DNA of 56,860 nt from Mycobacterium sp. ACS4331 (GCF_001667265.1 NZ_LZHW01000057.1:1-56860), one strand, 5' to 3'; positions 28,837 to 41,347 are shown, numbered from the stretch's first letter. Notes: generated from the sequence alone by a model not told the origin. Program-made: numbers and translations.

Positions 28837-29891
28837 TGGGTGGCGATCTGTTCGGTGTGCTGCTGACCGTGGTGCTGCTGGCGGCCAACGCGTTCTTCGT
28901 GGGTTCGGAGTTCGCGCTGATCTCGGCGCGACGCGACCGCCTCGAGGCCCTGGCCGAACAGGGCAAGCGCAGTGCGGTGACGGTGATCCGGGCCGGCGAG
29001 CGCCTGTCGCTGATGCTGGCCGGTGCCCAGTTGGGCATCACGGTCTGTTCGATCCTGTTGGGCCGGGTGGGCGAACCGGCGGTGGCCCATCTGCTGGAGA
29101 AGCCCTTCGGTCTGCTGGGCGTGCCCGACGCCGTGCTGCACACGGTGTCCTTCGTGGTGGCGTTGGGCCTGGTGGTGCTCCTGCACGTGCTTTTGGGCGA
29201 GATGGTGCCGAAGAACATCGCGATCGCGGGACCCGAGTCCACGGCGATGCTGCTGATCCCGATCTACCTGGTGTACATCAAGGCCGCCCGTCCGTTCATC
29301 GCGTTCTACAACTGGTGTGCCAACGTCACGCTGCGCCTGGTGCGGGTCGAGCCGAAGGACGAACTCGACGTCACGGTGTCGACCGTGGAACTGTCCGAGA
29401 TGATCGCCGAATCGGTGTCCGAAGGCCTGCTCGATCCCGAAGAGCACACGCGATTGACCCGTGCTCTGCAGATCCGCAATCGAAACGTCGCCGATGTGGC
29501 GGTTCCGCTGCGGGAGATCCGGGCAGTGCCGGTGGCCGATTCCGGTTCGGGCCCCACGGTCGCCGCGGTGGAACGCGCCCTCGCCGAGACGGGCTACTCC
29601 CGGTTCCCGGTCGCCGATTCGGCGGGAGTCTTCATCGGGTACCTGCACATCAAAGACGTGCTCGCGCTCGGTGACGATCCCGACGCGGTGGTCGACCCGC
29701 AGGCCGTCCGACCGCTGCCGCGGGTCGCGGCCACGCTGCCCCTGCCCGACGCGTTGTCCCGCATGCGCCGCATCAACAGCCACCTGGCTCTGGTCACCGA
29801 CGAAGGCGACCAGGTGGTGGCGATGGTGGCGCTCGAGGACCTCGTCGAGGACCTGGTCGGAACTGTCCGCGACGGCACCCACCGGGTCTGA
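28836..29891 (+). CDS. Second CNNM-type membrane protein with CBS pair (Rv1841c-like)
   Basis: A 351-residue paralogue of the preceding gene. The DUF21 membrane domain shows 'FVGSEFALISARRDRLE', 'LAGAQLGITVCSILLGRVGEP' and 'LLGEMVPKNIAIAGPE', and the CBS pair lies at residues ~210-345 ('YSRFPVADSAGVFIGYLHIKDVLAL'). The C-terminal CorC/HlyC domain of its partner is missing, so the two are not redundant. The start ATG overlaps the preceding stop by one base. Confidence 0.92.
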   Translation: MGGDLFGVLLTVVLLAANAFFVGSEFALISARRDRLEALAEQGKRSAVTVIRAGERLSLMLAGAQLGITVCSILLGRVGEPAVAHLLEKPFGLLGVPDAVLHTVSFVVALGLVVLLHVLLGEMVPKNIAIAGPESTAMLLIPIYLVYIKAARPFIAFYNWCANVTLRLVRVEPKDELDVTVSTVELSEMIAESVSEGLLDPEEHTRLTRALQIRNRNVADVAVPLREIRAVPVADSGSGPTVAAVERALAETGYSRFPVADSAGVFIGYLHIKDVLALGDDPDAVVDPQAVRPLPRVAATLPLPDALSRMRRINSHLALVTDEGDQVVAMVALEDLVEDLVGTVRDGTHRV

Positions 29892-29892
29892 C

Positions 29893-30771
29893 ATGTTGCC
29901 CACCGCAACCGAAATCGTCCTGCCAGAACAGGATTGGACTGCGGCGGCGCAGCGGCACCGCGATCGCGCCGAACGGTTCCTGGCCGCGCACACCGGCTCC
30001 GAACCGCACCCGGTGTGGGATTTCCTGTTCACCTACTACAGCCTGCGGCCGCGCCAGCTGCTTCGGTGGCATCCGGGCTACGGTGTCGTGCTCGCCGGGG
30101 CCGGCGCCCGCGACTACGTCGAGCGCACGGGATACACGCGGCACCCCGCGGGCACAACCGTCAGCGGGCAGTGGCTGCACTCCCGCATGGCCACCGTGCG
30201 TTTCGTCCTCGACCTGCTGCGCCGCACAGCGCAGCGCCCCGCGGCGCACAACTGCTTCGGTCTGCACGAGTGGGCCATGGTGTATCGCCCCGACACCACC
30301 ATTCGGCATTCCGGTGTGCCCCTGCGCCTCGGACAGGACGGCACGGATGCGGTGGTCGAGTCCATGCCGTTGCGGTGCACGCATTACGACGCGTTCCGTT
30401 TCTTCACCCCCGGCGCGCGCCCGAAGAACGCCGCCGAACTGTCGCGCGAGACGCAGGCCGCCCACGAACAGCCGGGCTGCCTTCATGCGGCGATGGACAC
30501 CTACAAGTGGTGCTTCAAGCTGTTGCCGCTGACCGATTCCGACCTGCTCCTGGACTGTCTCGAACTCGCCGCCGACGCCCGCGCGCTCGACATGCGGGCC
30601 AGCCCGTATGACCTCTCCGAGTACGGCTTCGAGCCGATCCGCATCGAGGACGCCGCGGGACGCGCCGAGTACGTCCGCGCGCAGGCCGAGATCACCCGAC
30701 GCGCCGCACCGCTTCGCGATGCGCTCATCCGGCGGTGCGAACGACTGGTCGCCGCGGCGGACACCGCCTGA
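29893..30771 (+). CDS. Conserved actinobacterial protein usually labelled 3-methyladenine DNA glycosylase
   Basis: A 292-residue soluble protein with many aromatic residues; recognisable segments are '[24 protein letters not shown]', '[15 protein letters not shown]', '[18 protein letters not shown]' and '[31 protein letters not shown]'. Actinobacterial databases commonly name this family 3-methyladenine DNA glycosylase, but no helix-hairpin-helix or AAG-type motif is visible, so the name is not supported by the sequence. The invariant-looking His, Asp, Glu and Trp clusters suggest an enzyme or metal site. The ATG lies 1 base after the CNNM stop, so it belongs to that operon. It has no equivalent at this place in M. 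tuberculosis. Confidence 0.7.
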   Translation: MLPTATEIVLPEQDWTAAAQRHRDRAERFLAAHTGSEPHPVWDFLFTYYSLRPRQLLRWHPGYGVVLAGAGARDYVERTGYTRHPAGTTVSGQWLHSRMATVRFVLDLLRRTAQRPAAHNCFGLHEWAMVYRPDTTIRHSGVPLRLGQDGTDAVVESMPLRCTHYDAFRFFTPGARPKNAAELSRETQAAHEQPGCLHAAMDTYKWCFKLLPLTDSDLLLDCLELAADARALDMRASPYDLSEYGFEPIRIEDAAGRAEYVRAQAEITRRAAPLRDALIRRCERLVAAADTA

Positions 30772-30901
30772 GACAGGTTGCCAGGGGCTGTCGCGCCGGC
30801 GCCGGCTGCCGCGCCGGTGGCGTCGTTGTGACCTGCGACGTGTCCGGGGCCACAGCGGGACGACGGATAGGATGGATGGGATTGCCAGGCGAGGAGGACC
30901 A

Positions 30902-33103
30902 ATGAGTGACCGCGTGAATGTCGGCAACCTGCGGGTTGCCAAGGAGCTGCACGACTTCATCACCAATGAGGCCTTGCCCGGCACCGGTCTGGACCCTGAC
31001 AGTTTCTGGGCGGGGGTGGACAAGGTCGTCACCGACCTGACCCCGCAGAACCAGGACCTGCTGGCCCGCCGCGACGAACTGCAGGCGCAGATCGACAAGT
31101 GGCACCGGCACCGCGTCATCGAGCCTCACGACGCCGAGGCGTACAAGGTCTTCCTCACCGAGATCGGTTACCTGCTTCCCGAACCCGAGGACTTCACGAT
31201 CACGACCGCGGGCGTGGACCCGGAGATCGCCTCGACGGCGGGCCCGCAGCTGGTGGTGCCGGTCCTCAACGCGCGATTCGCGCTGAACGCCTCCAATGCG
31301 CGCTGGGGTTCCCTGTATGACGCGCTGTACGGCACCGACGTCATCCCCGAGTCCGACGGCGCCGAGAAGGGTTCGGGCTACAACCGGGTGCGCGGTGACA
31401 AGGTCATCGCCTACGCCCGCACGTTCCTCGACGAGTCCACCCCGCTGGAGTCCGGTTCGTGGGCGGACATCACCGGCCTGAAGATCATCGACGGACAGCT
31501 CTCCGCGACCCTCGGCGAGGACCAGTCCAGCGCCCTGGCCAACCCGGAGCAGTTCGCGGGCTACACCGGTGACGCGGAAGCGCCCACGTCGGTGCTGCTG
31601 GTCAACCACGGCCTGCACATCGAGATCGTGATCGATCCCTCCTCGCCGATCGGCTCCACCGACTCCGCGGGCATCAAGGACGTCGTCCTGGAGTCCGCGA
31701 TCACCACGATCATGGATTTCGAGGACTCGGTCGCCGCGGTCGACGCCGAGGACAAGGTGCTCGGCTACCGCAACTGGCTGGGCCTCAACAGGGGTGACCT
31801 GTCCGAAGAGGTCAGCAAGGGCGGCAAGACGTTCACCCGCGTCCTCAACCCCGACCGCACCTACACCGCGGGCGACGGCAGCGAGTTCACGCTGCCCGGC
31901 CGCAGCCTGCTGTTCGTGCGCAACGTGGGCCATCTGATGACCAACGACGCGATCGTGTTCAATGCTGAGGGCGAGGACGGCCCAGAGGTTCCCGAAGGCA
32001 TCCAGGACGCGCTGTTCACCAGCCTGATCGCGCTGCACGGACTCAAAGCCTCCGACGAGAACGGCCCGCTGACCAACAGCCGGACCGGTTCCATCTACAT
32101 CGTGAAGCCCAAGATGCACGGCCCCGACGAGGTCGCCTTCACCTGCGAACTGTTCAGCCGCGTCGAGGACGTTCTCGGCGTGCCGCAGGGCACCCTCAAG
32201 GTCGGCATCATGGACGAGGAGCGCCGCACCTCGGCCAACCTGAAGGCCTGCATCAAGGCCGCGGCCGACCGCGTGGTGTTCATCAACACCGGGTTCCTGG
32301 ACCGCACCGGCGACGAGATCCACACCTCGATGGAGGCCGGTCCCATGGTGCGCAAGGGCACCATGAAGAGCCAGCCGTGGATCCTGGCCTATGAGGACGC
32401 CAACGTCGACACCGGCCTGGCCGCCGGTCTGTCGGGCCGCGCTCAGATCGGCAAGGGCATGTGGGCCATGCCCGATCTGATGGCGGACATGGTCGAGCAG
32501 AAGATCGGCCAGCCGCGCGCCGGCGCCACCACGGCCTGGGTGCCCTCGCCGACCGCGGCGACGCTGCACGCGCTGCACTACCACCAGGTCGACGTCTTCG
32601 CCGTCCAGAAGGAACTGGCGGGCAAGAAGCGCACGACGATCGACCAGCTGCTGACCATTCCGCTCGCCGATTCGGGCCTGACCTGGGCTCCCGAGGAGAT
32701 CCACCAGGAGGTCGACAACAACTGCCAGTCGATCCTGGGTTATGTGGTGCGCTGGATCGACCAGGGTGTCGGCTGTTCGAAGGTGCCCGACATCCACGAC
32801 GTCGCACTCATGGAGGACCGCGCCACGCTGCGCATCTCCAGCCAGCTTCTGGCGAACTGGCTGCGGCACGGCGTGATCACCGCCGAGGACGTCCGCGCAA
32901 GCCTCGAACGCATGGCGCCCGTGGTGGATCGGCAGAACGAGGGCGACGCGGCGTACCGGCCGATGGCCCCGGATTTCGACGCCAGCATCGCGTTCAAGGC
33001 GGCCGAGGAGCTCATCCTGGAGGGCGGTGCGCAGCCCAACGGCTACACCGAGCCGATCCTGCACCGGCGTCGTCGGGAGTTCAAGGCCAGTCTCGGCCAG
33101 TGA
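30902..33103 (+). CDS. glcB: Malate synthase G
   Basis: A 733-residue glyoxylate-cycle enzyme that condenses glyoxylate with acetyl-CoA to malate. Length and sequence fit isoform G: '[28 protein letters not shown]', '[18 protein letters not shown]', '[14 protein letters not shown]', '[15 protein letters not shown]', '[24 protein letters not shown]' (with the catalytic Asp region) and '[35 protein letters not shown]'. Mycobacteria have only this isoform, essential for growth on fatty acids. The ATG follows GAGGAGGACC. A weak -10 (TAGGAT, 30868-30873) lies upstream. The VWA gene follows after 63 bases. Confidence 0.97.
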   Translation: MSDRVNVGNLRVAKELHDFITNEALPGTGLDPDSFWAGVDKVVTDLTPQNQDLLARRDELQAQIDKWHRHRVIEPHDAEAYKVFLTEIGYLLPEPEDFTITTAGVDPEIASTAGPQLVVPVLNARFALNASNARWGSLYDALYGTDVIPESDGAEKGSGYNRVRGDKVIAYARTFLDESTPLESGSWADITGLKIIDGQLSATLGEDQSSALANPEQFAGYTGDAEAPTSVLLVNHGLHIEIVIDPSSPIGSTDSAGIKDVVLESAITTIMDFEDSVAAVDAEDKVLGYRNWLGLNRGDLSEEVSKGGKTFTRVLNPDRTYTAGDGSEFTLPGRSLLFVRNVGHLMTNDAIVFNAEGEDGPEVPEGIQDALFTSLIALHGLKASDENGPLTNSRTGSIYIVKPKMHGPDEVAFTCELFSRVEDVLGVPQGTLKVGIMDEERRTSANLKACIKAAADRVVFINTGFLDRTGDEIHTSMEAGPMVRKGTMKSQPWILAYEDANVDTGLAAGLSGRAQIGKGMWAMPDLMADMVEQKIGQPRAGATTAWVPSPTAATLHALHYHQVDVFAVQKELAGKKRTTIDQLLTIPLADSGLTWAPEEIHQEVDNNCQSILGYVVRWIDQGVGCSKVPDIHDVALMEDRATLRISSQLLANWLRHGVITAEDVRASLERMAPVVDRQNEGDAAYRPMAPDFDASIAFKAAEELILEGGAQPNGYTEPILHRRRREFKASLGQ

Positions 33104-33166
33104 CTACACTCAGCTCGGACGGCGGGACGGCGACACAGAGCGGGAGTGAGTCAGGGGTGAATCGGC

Positions 33167-35533
33167 ATGGGTAGACACAGCATTCCCGACCCCGACGAGC
33201 CCGATGAGGTCACCGACGAGTCCGCCTTCGAGCAGAGTCCGTCGTCGTCGGAGCCGCAGACCGGCCACCACCACCGTGCCGCGGAACCCGAGGACGCCGC
33301 CGACTACGGCTATGCGGACCACGGGTACGCCGCCGGGGGGTACGCCGCCGAGGGAGCAGCCGCCGACACGTACGAGGGCGGCGACTACGACGATTACGAC
33401 TCCGACGACGGTTTCGTCGCCGGAGACTCCAGCGCCGACTACGACACGGGTGACTACGGCGCCGGCCAATACGGCTCAAGGGAGTACGACGCTGGCCAAT
33501 ACGGCTCCGGCGAATACGACTCGGGCCGCGCTGACCGGGCTGACCAGTACCCGGCTGATCGATACGGCGCCGACCAGTACGACGACCGCCGTTACGACGC
33601 TGACGAGTTCGGCACTGACCAGTTCGACGACCGTCGGGCCGGCGGCTCCTCGGACTACGCCGGCGACTACACCGACTACGACAGCGACCACGCCGGCTAT
33701 GACACCGACTACGACGAGGACGACTACGACGACAGCGACACGCGCGCCCTGGTGGCCGCCGGTGCGCCCGACTCGCCGCAGACCTCGGGTGGGCACCGGA
33801 ACGAGGGCGAGTGGACCGGAAGCCACCGCATCGTCACGCAGGGCCGGCGCGGGGTGTCGTTCGGCGTCATCGCGGCACTGGTCACCGTGGTGGTCGTCGT
33901 CGCCGGGTTCATCATCTGGAATTTCTTCGGCGACGCCCTCTCCGATCGCTCCGGCGTCGCCGCGGACCGCTGCCTTCAGGGCGACGCCACGGTCGCGGTC
34001 CTGGCCGACCCGGCGATCGCCGGGACTCTCGGCGAGATCGCCAAGACATTCAACGAGACCACGGGTCCGGTGGGCGACCACTGCCCCGTCGTGAACGTCA
34101 CCGCGGCCGACTCCGACGCCGTGGTCGCAGGTCTGACCGGACAGTGGCCGGAGAACCTCGGCGACAAACCGGCCCTGTGGATTCCGGGCAGTTCGGTGTC
34201 GCAGGCCCGACTGCAGGCGGCCGGTGGACCGAAGATCGCATCCAGCAACTCCCTGGTCACCTCCCCCGTGCTGGTGGCCGTGGCACCGCAGTTGAAACCC
34301 GTTCTCGAGCAGCAGACCTGGGCCACGCTGCCCGGCCTGCAGAACGACCCGGAGTCGCTCAACAAGCTCGACCTGCCCGGCTGGGGATCGCTGCGGATGG
34401 CGCTGCCCAAGACCGATGACAGCGATGCGTCCTACCTCGCCGCGGAGGCTGTCGCCGCGGCCTCGGCGGCCCCCGGCGCGCCGGCGGACTCAGGTGCGGG
34501 CGCGGTGTCGGCGCTGCTGTCGGGAGCGCCCAAACTGGCCGACGACAGCACGGACACAGCCATGGCGGCCCTGCTCGACGGTGATGACCCGGCCGCCCGT
34601 TCCGTGCACGCGGTGGTCACCACCGAACAGCAGCTGATCCACCGAGCCCGTGGCATCGCTGACGCGAAAGATGCTTTGGCGTCCTGGATTCCGCCTGGCC
34701 CCGCCGCGGTCGCGGACTTCCCCGCGATCCTGCTCGAAGCCGACTGGCTCGAGCAGCCGCAGGTGGCTGCCGCCAGTGCGTTCGAGAACTTCCTGCGCGA
34801 ACCGGAGCAGACGGCCACACTGGCCGAGGCCGGTTTCCGGGTCGAGGGTGCCGATGCGCCGACCAGCGATGTCACCGACGGTGCGGCCGTCGAGCAGACC
34901 CTGTCGGTGGGTGACGACACGGTCCGGGTGGCGCTGGCCAACACCATCGGCGAGCCGGTCGCGGCGCCCGCGTCGGCCTCGGATGCCGCGGTGTCGATCA
35001 TGCTGGACCGGTCGCTGAATCTGGCACCCGTGGTCGCCGGTCTGACCGCGGCTGTCGATGCGCTGCCGCCGTCGGCCGCAGTGGGTCTGACCACCTTCGA
35101 CGGCGCAGCGGGCACCACGGTGGTCAATCTCGGTGCGCTCTCCGACGACATCGACGGACAGCCTCGCCGTGCGGCGATCACCTCGGCCCTGTCGGGATTG
35201 ACGCCGACGGGCGGCGCGGTGTCGTTCACGACGCTGCGCAACGTCTACGCCGACGCGCTGGAGAGGTTCGCACCCGGGCACGCCAACCGCGTGCTGGTCA
35301 TCACCTCCGGGCCGCACACCGATCAGTCGTTGGACGCGGCGGGCCTTCAGGACCTGATCCGCAGCAGCGCGGACCCGGCACGTCCGGTGGCCGTCGACGT
35401 CATCAACGTCGGCAACGACCCCGACGGGCCCACGTGGGAGTCGGTGGCTCAGATCAGCGGCGGCACGTACACGCATGTGCCGGCGTCGGATTCGCCCGAG
35501 ATGGCCGCCGCCATCTCCGCGATGCTGAAGTGA
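33167..35533 (+). CDS. VWA-domain membrane protein with Tyr/Asp/Gly-rich cytoplasmic tail (Rv1836c-like)
   Basis: A 788-residue single-pass membrane protein. Residues ~1-190 are low-complexity and acidic, rich in Tyr, Asp and Gly, with repeats such as GQYGSREYDA / GQYGSGEYDS. A transmembrane helix lies near 228-252 ('FGVIAALVTVVVVVAGFIIW'). The outside part has a solute-binding-protein-like region (~260-600, 'AVLADPAIAGTLGEIAKTF') and a C-terminal von Willebrand A domain (~605-785). The VWA metal site is degenerate: the expected DxSxS reads LDRSLNL. It corresponds to Rv1836c, a conserved protein of unknown function next to glcB. Possible role is in envelope assembly; no partner is known. Start ATG 33167 has a weak ribosome-binding site. 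Confidence 0.82.
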   Translation: MGRHSIPDPDEPDEVTDESAFEQSPSSSEPQTGHHHRAAEPEDAADYGYADHGYAAGGYAAEGAAADTYEGGDYDDYDSDDGFVAGDSSADYDTGDYGAGQYGSREYDAGQYGSGEYDSGRADRADQYPADRYGADQYDDRRYDADEFGTDQFDDRRAGGSSDYAGDYTDYDSDHAGYDTDYDEDDYDDSDTRALVAAGAPDSPQTSGGHRNEGEWTGSHRIVTQGRRGVSFGVIAALVTVVVVVAGFIIWNFFGDALSDRSGVAADRCLQGDATVAVLADPAIAGTLGEIAKTFNETTGPVGDHCPVVNVTAADSDAVVAGLTGQWPENLGDKPALWIPGSSVSQARLQAAGGPKIASSNSLVTSPVLVAVAPQLKPVLEQQTWATLPGLQNDPESLNKLDLPGWGSLRMALPKTDDSDASYLAAEAVAAASAAPGAPADSGAGAVSALLSGAPKLADDSTDTAMAALLDGDDPAARSVHAVVTTEQQLIHRARGIADAKDALASWIPPGPAAVADFPAILLEADWLEQPQVAAASAFENFLREPEQTATLAEAGFRVEGADAPTSDVTDGAAVEQTLSVGDDTVRVALANTIGEPVAAPASASDAAVSIMLDRSLNLAPVVAGLTAAVDALPPSAAVGLTTFDGAAGTTVVNLGALSDDIDGQPRRAAITSALSGLTPTGGAVSFTTLRNVYADALERFAPGHANRVLVITSGPHTDQSLDAAGLQDLIRSSADPARPVAVDVINVGNDPDGPTWESVAQISGGTYTHVPASDSPEMAAAISAMLK
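33461..33520 (+). repeat. Two 30-base tandem repeats inside the VWA gene
   Basis: Units at 33461-33490 and 33491-33520 share GGCCAATACGGCTC and end in TACGAC. They encode AGQYGSREYD and AGQYGSGEYD in the Tyr/Gly-rich tail. Copy number of such units is likely to vary between strains. Confidence 0.7.
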
Positions 35534-35597
35534 CCTCGACCGCGGCCGCTGCCGCTGCCGCAGACCATCACGGCACTGCGGTGGCGCGCTCCCGGAA

Positions 35598-37022
35598 CTA
35601 CGCCGGTGCAGCGGCACAGTGACGCGGACGCCGCACGGCCCGTGGCAGGGTCACCGCGATCCCGATGAGTCCCACCCCGAGCGGAACCAGCAGGGCGGCC
35701 CGGTATGACTCGAGTTCGACGGCACCCGAAGCCAATACAGCGACCTGGACCGAAATGGTGGCGGAGAGTCCGATTGCGGCACCGAACTGGAACGTCGTGT
35801 AGAGCAGCCCACCGGTGAGCCCCTGGGATGCCTCCTCGACGCCGTCGGTGGCGGCGATGGTCAGCGGACCGTAGGCGAGGGTGAATGCGATCCCGAGAGC
35901 CAGGAAGCTGGGCAGCATGCTCAGGTAAACCCAATCCCTCTCCACGCCGATGAACAGCGCGAAGGACAGCGCCGAGAATGCCATCCCGGCTGAGATCACC
36001 CGCCAGAGCCCGAATCGACGCACCAGCATCGGCGTCACCGTGGGTGCGAGGATCGCGTCGATCGCGACGACCAGCAGCGCCAACGCGGTGGCCAACGCCG
36101 ACCAGCCGCGGAGTTCCTGAAGGTAGAGCACGACTATGAACTGGAACCCCATGAACCCGGCCGCCAGGCAGCCGGCACCGATATAGGCGGTGACGAGGTT
36201 GCCGTCCCGAAGCAGTCCAAGCGGAACGAGGGGGTCGGCGGAGCGGCGCTGACGGACGGTGAACAGCACGAACACGACCACGGCCGCGACCCCGAGCAGG
36301 CCGGCCGGAAGCGTGGAACCGTGAGCGACGTTCTCGATCGCGGTAACGGTCAGGACCACCGCTCCGGTGGCGAGCACCGCGCCGGGCACGTCCAGGGATC
36401 GCCGGTTGGTCGTCGCGTCGGGGTGGTCACGTGGAACCAGCGGCAGTGCCAGTGCCAGCACGGCGAGCGCCAGAACGACGGGCGCGAAGAAGACCCACCG
36501 CCAGCCGACGGCCGTCAGCACCCCGCCAGCCACGAGCCCGAGCGAGAACCCGGCGGCGCCGATGCCCGCGTAGACGAGGACTGCGCGATCCCGTTGCGGC
36601 CCTTCGGGAAAACTGGTGGTGATGATCGCAAGTCCGGCCGGCATCAGGAATGCCGCAGCGATTCCGGTGACCACCCGCACCACGACGATCAGCGCGCCGG
36701 TCGACGCGATGCCACCCGCCGCCGACACCACGATGAACACCGCCAATGCGATCAGGAAGACCCGTCGTCTTCCGAAAACGTCGGCGGTGCGCCCGCCGAG
36801 CAACATGAATCCGCCGTACCCGATCACGTACCCACTGATGACCCACTGCAGTTCGAGGGTCGGCAGTGCGAGTGCCTCCCGGATGACCGGCAGGGCGACG
36901 TTGAACATCGCGATGTCGATGCCCTCCAGGAACGCCGCTCCGCAGAGCGCCATCAACAGGAGCGCCGCGCGTGTTCGAGACGTCGCCGTCGTGGGACGCG
37001 CGGCAACTGCATCTGCATCCAT
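35598..37022 (-). CDS. MFS drug/solute exporter, DHA2-like
   Basis: A 474-residue major facilitator with about 14 membrane helices. Motif A is 'GGRTADVFGRRRVF' (residues ~78-91), and the N-terminal 'FLEGIDIAMFNVALPVIREAL' followed by 'LQWVISGYVIGYGGFMLLGG' is the DHA2 (EmrB/QacA) H+-antiporter pattern. The drug motif C-like 'YAGIGAAGFSLGLVAGGVLTAVGWRWVFF' is present. The ATG at 37022 follows GAGAGGGTGGGG; a GTG at 37031 is inside that site. It is divergent from an HxlR-type regulator whose operator candidate lies in the 60-base gap, so induction by a reactive or toxic compound is likely. This pair has no counterpart at this place in M. tuberculosis. Confidence 0.88.
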   Translation of the reverse strand: MDADAVAARPTTATSRTRAALLLMALCGAAFLEGIDIAMFNVALPVIREALALPTLELQWVISGYVIGYGGFMLLGGRTADVFGRRRVFLIALAVFIVVSAAGGIASTGALIVVVRVVTGIAAAFLMPAGLAIITTSFPEGPQRDRAVLVYAGIGAAGFSLGLVAGGVLTAVGWRWVFFAPVVLALAVLALALPLVPRDHPDATTNRRSLDVPGAVLATGAVVLTVTAIENVAHGSTLPAGLLGVAAVVVFVLFTVRQRRSADPLVPLGLLRDGNLVTAYIGAGCLAAGFMGFQFIVVLYLQELRGWSALATALALLVVAIDAILAPTVTPMLVRRFGLWRVISAGMAFSALSFALFIGVERDWVYLSMLPSFLALGIAFTLAYGPLTIAATDGVEEASQGLTGGLLYTTFQFGAAIGLSATISVQVAVLASGAVELESYRAALLVPLGVGLIGIAVTLPRAVRRPRHCAAAPA

Positions 37023-37039
37023 ATACCCCACCCTCTCGG

Positions 37040-37051
37040 TACCTATTGGTA
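37040..37051. promoter_or_regulatory. Inverted repeat TACC-TATT-GGTA, candidate HxlR operator
   Basis: TACCTATTGGTA is a perfect 4-4-4 inverted repeat midway between the divergent MFS and HxlR starts. HxlR/DUF24 regulators bind dyads of this type within the promoters of adjacent genes. Confidence 0.45.
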
Positions 37052-37081
37052 ACTGACCACATCATCAGTCACCATGGTTGG

Positions 37082-37501
37082 GTGGCGGAAGAAGGCACTT
37101 TGAAGTCAGCCAGTACCCCTGAGGTAACCGACTGCCCAGACGCGTTTCAGTGGGATCGGCGCGAGGACTGTGAGGTCCGCCAGATCCTCGACCGGATCGC
37201 GGACAAGTGGTCGCTGCTCATCATCGCCCTGCTCGATGACGGCTCCATGCGATTCACCGAACTCAAGCGCATGATCGACGGCGTCAGCCAACGGATGCTG
37301 ACGGTCACACTGCGCCAACTCGAACGCGACGGGCTCGTGCGTCGCACCGTTCACCCGGTCGTCCCGCCCCGGGTTGACTACGAATTGACCGATCTCGGTC
37401 GCACGCTGCACGAAACCGTGCAATCACTGGTCCGGTGGACCGAACGACACCAGGCCGACATCGTGGCGGCGCGTGCGGACTTCGACGCCGCGCACGGCTG
37501 A
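37082..37501 (+). CDS. HxlR-family (DUF24) transcriptional regulator
   Basis: A 139-residue winged-helix regulator. The core is 'VRQILDRIADKWSLLIIALL', 'MRFTELKRMIDGVSQRMLTVTLRQLERDGLVRR' and 'VPPRVDYELTDLG', which is diagnostic of HxlR/MarR-like DUF24. Two cysteines precede the helix (TDCPDAF and REDCEVRQ); DUF24 members often sense quinones, aldehydes or disulfide stress through such an N-terminal Cys. It likely represses the divergent MFS pump. The start is uncertain: GTG at 37082 is used; TTG at 37100, with GAAGG upstream, is an alternative. Confidence 0.85.
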   Translation: MAEEGTLKSASTPEVTDCPDAFQWDRREDCEVRQILDRIADKWSLLIIALLDDGSMRFTELKRMIDGVSQRMLTVTLRQLERDGLVRRTVHPVVPPRVDYELTDLGRTLHETVQSLVRWTERHQADIVAARADFDAAHG

Positions 37502-37542
37502 TCTCCGGGCAGGCCGGGGGCCCGCACAGGGTCAGCCGACGC

Positions 37543-40365
<2,823 letters not shown>

Positions 40366-40394
40366 AGCGGGCTCCTCGGGCAGGCGAAAGCTCA

Positions 40395-40605
40395 CCCTCC
40401 CCCTCTGTCGTCCACCCGATCGGGCGCCTGAGAGATTCGGCTGTGCGCCTTTCCCCATGGGCGGGCGCGGCCCCGACATCGGGGACTCGCCGCTTTCCAG
40501 AGGCATCGTGGCCAGGCGCGGTCCTGGGGCCTGAGAGGTTGACGGAGAGGTGTTGCTCCTTCGGCGTCCGCGGCTGGCGACCACGGAACTCTCCCGCGCT
40601 GAGCG
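40395..40605 (-). promoter_or_regulatory. Tandem glycine riboswitch upstream of gcvP
   Basis: On the minus strand the leader begins GCGGGAGAGTTCC and contains the aptamer hallmark GCCGAAGGAGCAACACC followed by CAACCTCTCAGGCCCCAGGACCG. A second aptamer follows with GGGGAAAGGCGC, CAGCCGAATCTCTCAGGCGCC and a closing GAGGGGGAGGG. The repeated CCGAA...CTCTCAGG pairs define two glycine aptamers in series. They end about 30 bases before the gcvP start. High glycine should switch gcvP expression on. A -10 TAAACT (40622-40617) places the transcript start near 40610. Exact boundaries are approximate. Confidence 0.9.
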
Positions 40606-40647
40606 ATGCGTTGAGTAGTTTACCCGGCGCCGGCGCCGCGGTGTCGG

Positions 40648-41253
40648 TCAGCCGATCTTGCGGTCGCGATGCTTGCGCCGCGACGCCAGTTCATCCTCGG
40701 GTGTGGCGATGGACTCGCCACCGTCGGCGCGCTCACCGGGGAAGTCGGCGATGGCGCCGGTCAGTTCGCGCATCGCGCCGCTGACCGCGATGCCGAACAC
40801 ACCCTGCCCACCCTGGAGCAGGTCGACGACCTCTTCGGCCGACGTGCACTCATAGACCGTGGTGCCGTCGGAGAACAGCGTGATGTTGGCGAGGTCCTGC
40901 ACGCCGCGCTGACGCAGATGGTCGACCGCGACGCGGATGTTGTGCAGCGAGATGCCGGTGTCGAGAAGACGCTTGACGATCTTGAGGACCAGGATGTCCT
41001 TGAAGGAGTACAGCCGCTGGCTGCCGGATCCGGCGGCGCCGCGGATCGACGGGACCACCAGCGACGTGCGTGCCCAGTAGTCGAGCTGACGGTAGGTGAT
41101 GCCCGCGATCTGGCATGCGCTGGGCCCGCGGTAACCGACCAGCTCGTCGGGCACCGAGTCGTCGGGAAACAGACCGGCCTGCACCGGCTCAGACACCGGG
41201 GCCGGCACCGAGTCGTCGAGGTCCAACTGTCCTTGACGTGGCTGCTCGCTCAC
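40648..41253 (-). CDS. resR: MerR-family regulator ResR (Rv1830-like)
   Basis: A 201-residue regulator. The MerR winged helix is '[27 protein letters not shown]' (residues ~43-69) with '[38 protein letters not shown]'; the C-terminal part (to ~165) carries '[38 protein letters not shown]'. It matches Rv1830 (ResR/McdR), a regulator linked to growth and to antibiotic resilience in clinical M. tuberculosis; that link is recalled knowledge. The GTG at 41253 follows GAGAGGAAGCAC. It lies between the bifunctional nuclease and gcvP, not overlapping either. Confidence 0.9.
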   Translation of the reverse strand: MSEQPRQGQLDLDDSVPAPVSEPVQAGLFPDDSVPDELVGYRGPSACQIAGITYRQLDYWARTSLVVPSIRGAAGSGSQRLYSFKDILVLKIVKRLLDTGISLHNIRVAVDHLRQRGVQDLANITLFSDGTTVYECTSAEEVVDLLQGGQGVFGIAVSGAMRELTGAIADFPGERADGGESIATPEDELASRRKHRDRKIG

Positions 41254-41324
41254 CGTGCTTCCTCTCGCCGATCAGGCTTGTAGAGAGCATACGCTCCTCA
41301 ACGTCTTCCCAACGGATTCTCAGG

Positions 41325-41347
41325 CCCGCTGCACCCACCGCAGCGGG
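41325..41347 (-). terminator. Hairpin between the bifunctional nuclease gene and resR
   Basis: CCCGCTGC and GCAGCGGG form an 8-bp stem with the loop ACCCACC, about 105 bases past the nuclease stop and 72 before the resR start. No T-run follows. It could terminate or attenuate the upstream transcript. The rest of the 199-base gap (41254-41452) holds no coding frame I would support. Confidence 0.45.

Noticed and set aside
36971..37081. Longer HxlR start at 36971
   Set aside because: It would begin inside the divergent MFS gene and the extra residues have no family similarity.
40366..40584. N-terminal extension of GcvP to the ATG at 40584
   Set aside because: The extension is the translated glycine riboswitch and has no similarity to the P-protein N-terminus, which starts at the GTG with a proper ribosome-binding site.
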